From Sulfurovum sp. (GTDB taxonomy: Bacteria > Campylobacterota > Campylobacteria > Campylobacterales > Sulfurovaceae): a stretch of DNA of 15,019 nucleotides. Location of the stretch: the NCBI GenBank assembly GCA_027029065.1, contig JALVGO010000045.1, positions 1-15,019 of the forward strand, written 5' to 3'. This document shows, piece after piece, positions 13,991 through 15,019 of the stretch. Both the position numbers and the translations under genes were made by a program. The notes beneath the pieces were generated by a model, which ran no database searches, was not told the DNA's origin, and saw nothing but the letters and a program-made list of their open reading frames with translations. Each line of letters starts with the position of its first letter. Position 1 is the first letter of the stretch.

Positions 13991-14016
13991 GGGTTCGATT
14001 CCCCTCACCTCCACCA
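13991..14016 (+). other. Probable attachment site (att) in the 3' end of ssrA
   Basis: Tyrosine integrases of the P4 type often recombine at the T arm and acceptor end of tRNA or tmRNA genes. An integrase of that type starts 201 bases downstream and reads away from ssrA, as expected for the left junction of an integrated element. The tmRNA 3' end is intact. The matching right-hand copy would be outside the window, so this is inferred. Confidence 0.5.
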
Positions 14017-14037
14017 TTGGCTACCAAAAGTAACACT

Positions 14038-14137
14038 TCATAAAAAATCATTAAAAATCACTATCCTTTGCAAATACCGGTAAAACCGTGCTTTCAGGCA
14101 TATCATAATACATCATTACTCATCATAAAAAATCATT
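14038..14137 (+). repeat. 15-bp direct repeat in the ssrA-integrase gap
   Basis: TCATAAAAAATCATT occurs exactly at 14038-14052 and at 14123-14137, 85 bases apart, in AT-rich DNA next to the presumed att core. This fits accessory protein or integrase arm sites. Between the copies I see no gene. Confidence 0.6.
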
Positions 14138-14149
14138 GAAGCGCAATTC

Positions 14150-14217
14150 AAGTGGTACACCGAGTGGTACATCTTTGCTATACTTTTTAAAAGAGAAAAA
14201 ATTAGGATGTACCACTT
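14150..14217 (+). promoter_or_regulatory. Three AAGTGGTACA sites around the integrase promoter
   Basis: AAGTGGTACA (14150-14159) and GAGTGGTACA (14162-14171) are direct copies 12 bases apart. The exact inverse TGTACCACTT lies at 14208-14217, touching the integrase ATG. A -10-like TATACT with upstream TTTGC (14179-14184) sits between them. The layout suggests autoregulation of the integrase or arm-type binding sites. Confidence 0.55.
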
Positions 14218-15019
14218 ATGTTTTTGACGGATCGAAAAATCAAACTTGAAAAACCTGCAACTAAATCAAAGTTTCTTAATGACGGTGGTGGTCTGCAATT
14301 AGAGATAAAACCACACGGAATTAAGCTCTGGCGTTATCGATGCACAATCAATGGCAAACGCACCCGCCTAAGCCTCGGCGAATACCCTGCCGTAAGCCTT
14401 AAAGCGGCAAGAGAAAAAAGGGATGCTCTCAAATCCCTCATCGCCCAGAGCATCGATCCACGGAGTGTAAAAGAGATCCCCAACGAAGAGAAACAAAATT
14501 TTGTCAGCTTTGGCGATATGGTCAAAAGGTACCTGGAGCATTATAGAGCGGATCGCAATGAAAAGTATTGGCAAGGGATAGAGAGCCTTTTTAGGCGTGA
14601 TGTGCTGCCGATCATCGGCAACCTGCCTATTGAGGAGATCAACTCCAAACAGATCGTTACCATCGTGCAAGCCGTCCAGGGGCGTGGAGCGGTAGAGTCT
14701 GCAAAACGGCTATTCACTCAAATAAGCAAAGTATTCAAGTTTGCCATTGCCCACGGAGAATGCACCCGTAACCCCTGCGGCGACATAGAGCGGTCAATGG
14801 TGCTGCAAAAGCCAACCGGCAGGAACTACCCTACCATTACCGATCCCAAAGAGATCGGCAAGCTAATGTATGACATCGATCACTATACAGGTTGGTATAT
14901 GGTACGCTTCGGACTTCTCTTTTTGGCGTACAGTGCCATCCGTCCTGGAAATGTGCGGTTAGCGGAATGGAGTGAGATAGACTGGGATAAGAAACAATGG
15001 ATCATACCGGCAGAAAAAA
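14218..15019 (+). CDS. P4-type tyrosine recombinase (phage/island integrase), 3' partial
   Basis: The frame from ATG 14218 is open to the right edge (267 codons). The N-terminus MFLTDRKIKLEKPATKSKFL, then DGGGLQLEIKPHGIKLWRYRC and GKRTRLSLGEYPAVSLKAAREKRD, is the arm-DNA-binding (DUF4102) domain of P4-like integrases. A SAM-like core-binding domain follows (about 95-190, VSFGDMVKRYLEHYRADRNE). The catalytic domain then begins, and SAIRPGNVRLAEW (about 241-253) carries the first catalytic arginine. The remaining catalytic residues (HxxR and Tyr) lie beyond the window; full members have about 400 residues. AGGA lies 10 bases before the ATG. Its position just after ssrA marks it as the integrase of an island or prophage inserted at the tmRNA gene. 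Confidence 0.93.
   Translation, partial: MFLTDRKIKLEKPATKSKFLNDGGGLQLEIKPHGIKLWRYRCTINGKRTRLSLGEYPAVSLKAAREKRDALKSLIAQSIDPRSVKEIPNEEKQNFVSFGDMVKRYLEHYRADRNEKYWQGIESLFRRDVLPIIGNLPIEEINSKQIVTIVQAVQGRGAVESAKRLFTQISKVFKFAIAHGECTRNPCGDIERSMVLQKPTGRNYPTITDPKEIGKLMYDIDHYTGWYMVRFGLLFLAYSAIRPGNVRLAEWSEIDWDKKQWIIPAEK

Larger units (their letters stand above)
13652..14016 (+). ncRNA. ssrA: tmRNA (SsrA)
   Basis: tmRNA rescues ribosomes stalled on broken mRNAs by acting as alanyl-tRNA and then as the template for a degradation tag. The acceptor stem pairs GGGGGTG (13652-13658) with CACCTCC (14006-14012), then A and an encoded CCA at 14014-14016. GGTTCGATTCC forms the T arm, and TGACTTGGTTTCGACTGG is the usual start. 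The tag frame begins with resume codon GCA at 13739. The 365-nt length is normal for a one-piece tmRNA. The 3' end is followed after 201 bases by an integrase gene, so it probably serves as an attachment site. Confidence 0.97.

Overview
The window looks like chromosomal DNA of a Campylobacterota (epsilonproteobacterial) species, probably a Sulfurovum- or Sulfurimonas-type sulfur oxidiser. The best evidence is the tmRNA tag peptide ANNTDYRPAYAVA, which follows the ANN..D/F-Y-x-PAYA pattern of that phylum. Supporting signs are the ArsRS-like two-component pair, the short ModC without a Mop domain, a trpA gene separated from the other trp genes, and the CCG-domain Fe-S protein. The genus is an inference from remembered families, not from a search.

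Layout. (1) 2-1039 (+) is the C-terminal part of a CCG-domain (Fe-S)-binding oxidoreductase subunit that starts left of the window. It converges on a minus-strand run of genes across a gap filled almost wholly by two 7-bp tandem arrays (8 and 12 units). (2) 6229-1202 (-) reads panB, ruvB, an AI-2E-family permease, an OmpR-type response regulator and its histidine kinase. The last four are overlapping or closely spaced; panB is separated from ruvB by 223 bp of repeats. (3) trpA and lgt (+, overlapping) diverge from panB and converge on cmoM (-) with interlocked stop codons. (4) 13181-8794 (-) is a tight operon modE - OprD-type porin - modA - modB - modC. It holds molybdate uptake genes, their regulator and an outer-membrane channel, with a ModE-like palindrome between promoter and modE. 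(5) 13182-13651 holds no gene. It has a 274-bp MITE-like element with 35-bp inverted ends, a good sigma70 promoter and a composite hairpin/heptad repeat. (6) ssrA (tmRNA) spans 13652-14016, followed by a P4-type tyrosine integrase open at the right edge, so the right end is probably the start of an element integrated at the ssrA 3' end.

The most unusual content is non-coding. A family of composite repeats recurs in the intergenic regions: a hairpin with 7-bp arms and a 3-4 nt loop, then ACC, then about four 7-bp units, then a second short hairpin. Two clear copies, in opposite orientation, directly precede ruvB and ssrA with the same internal spacing. More diverged copies lie in the panB-ruvB gap and before panB. 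In the ruvB and panB copies the second hairpin contains the ribosome binding site. Other points worth a second look are the apparent ATT start codon of the response regulator, a MITE-like element whose left end seems to supply the -35 region of modE, and a porin gene placed inside a molybdate operon.
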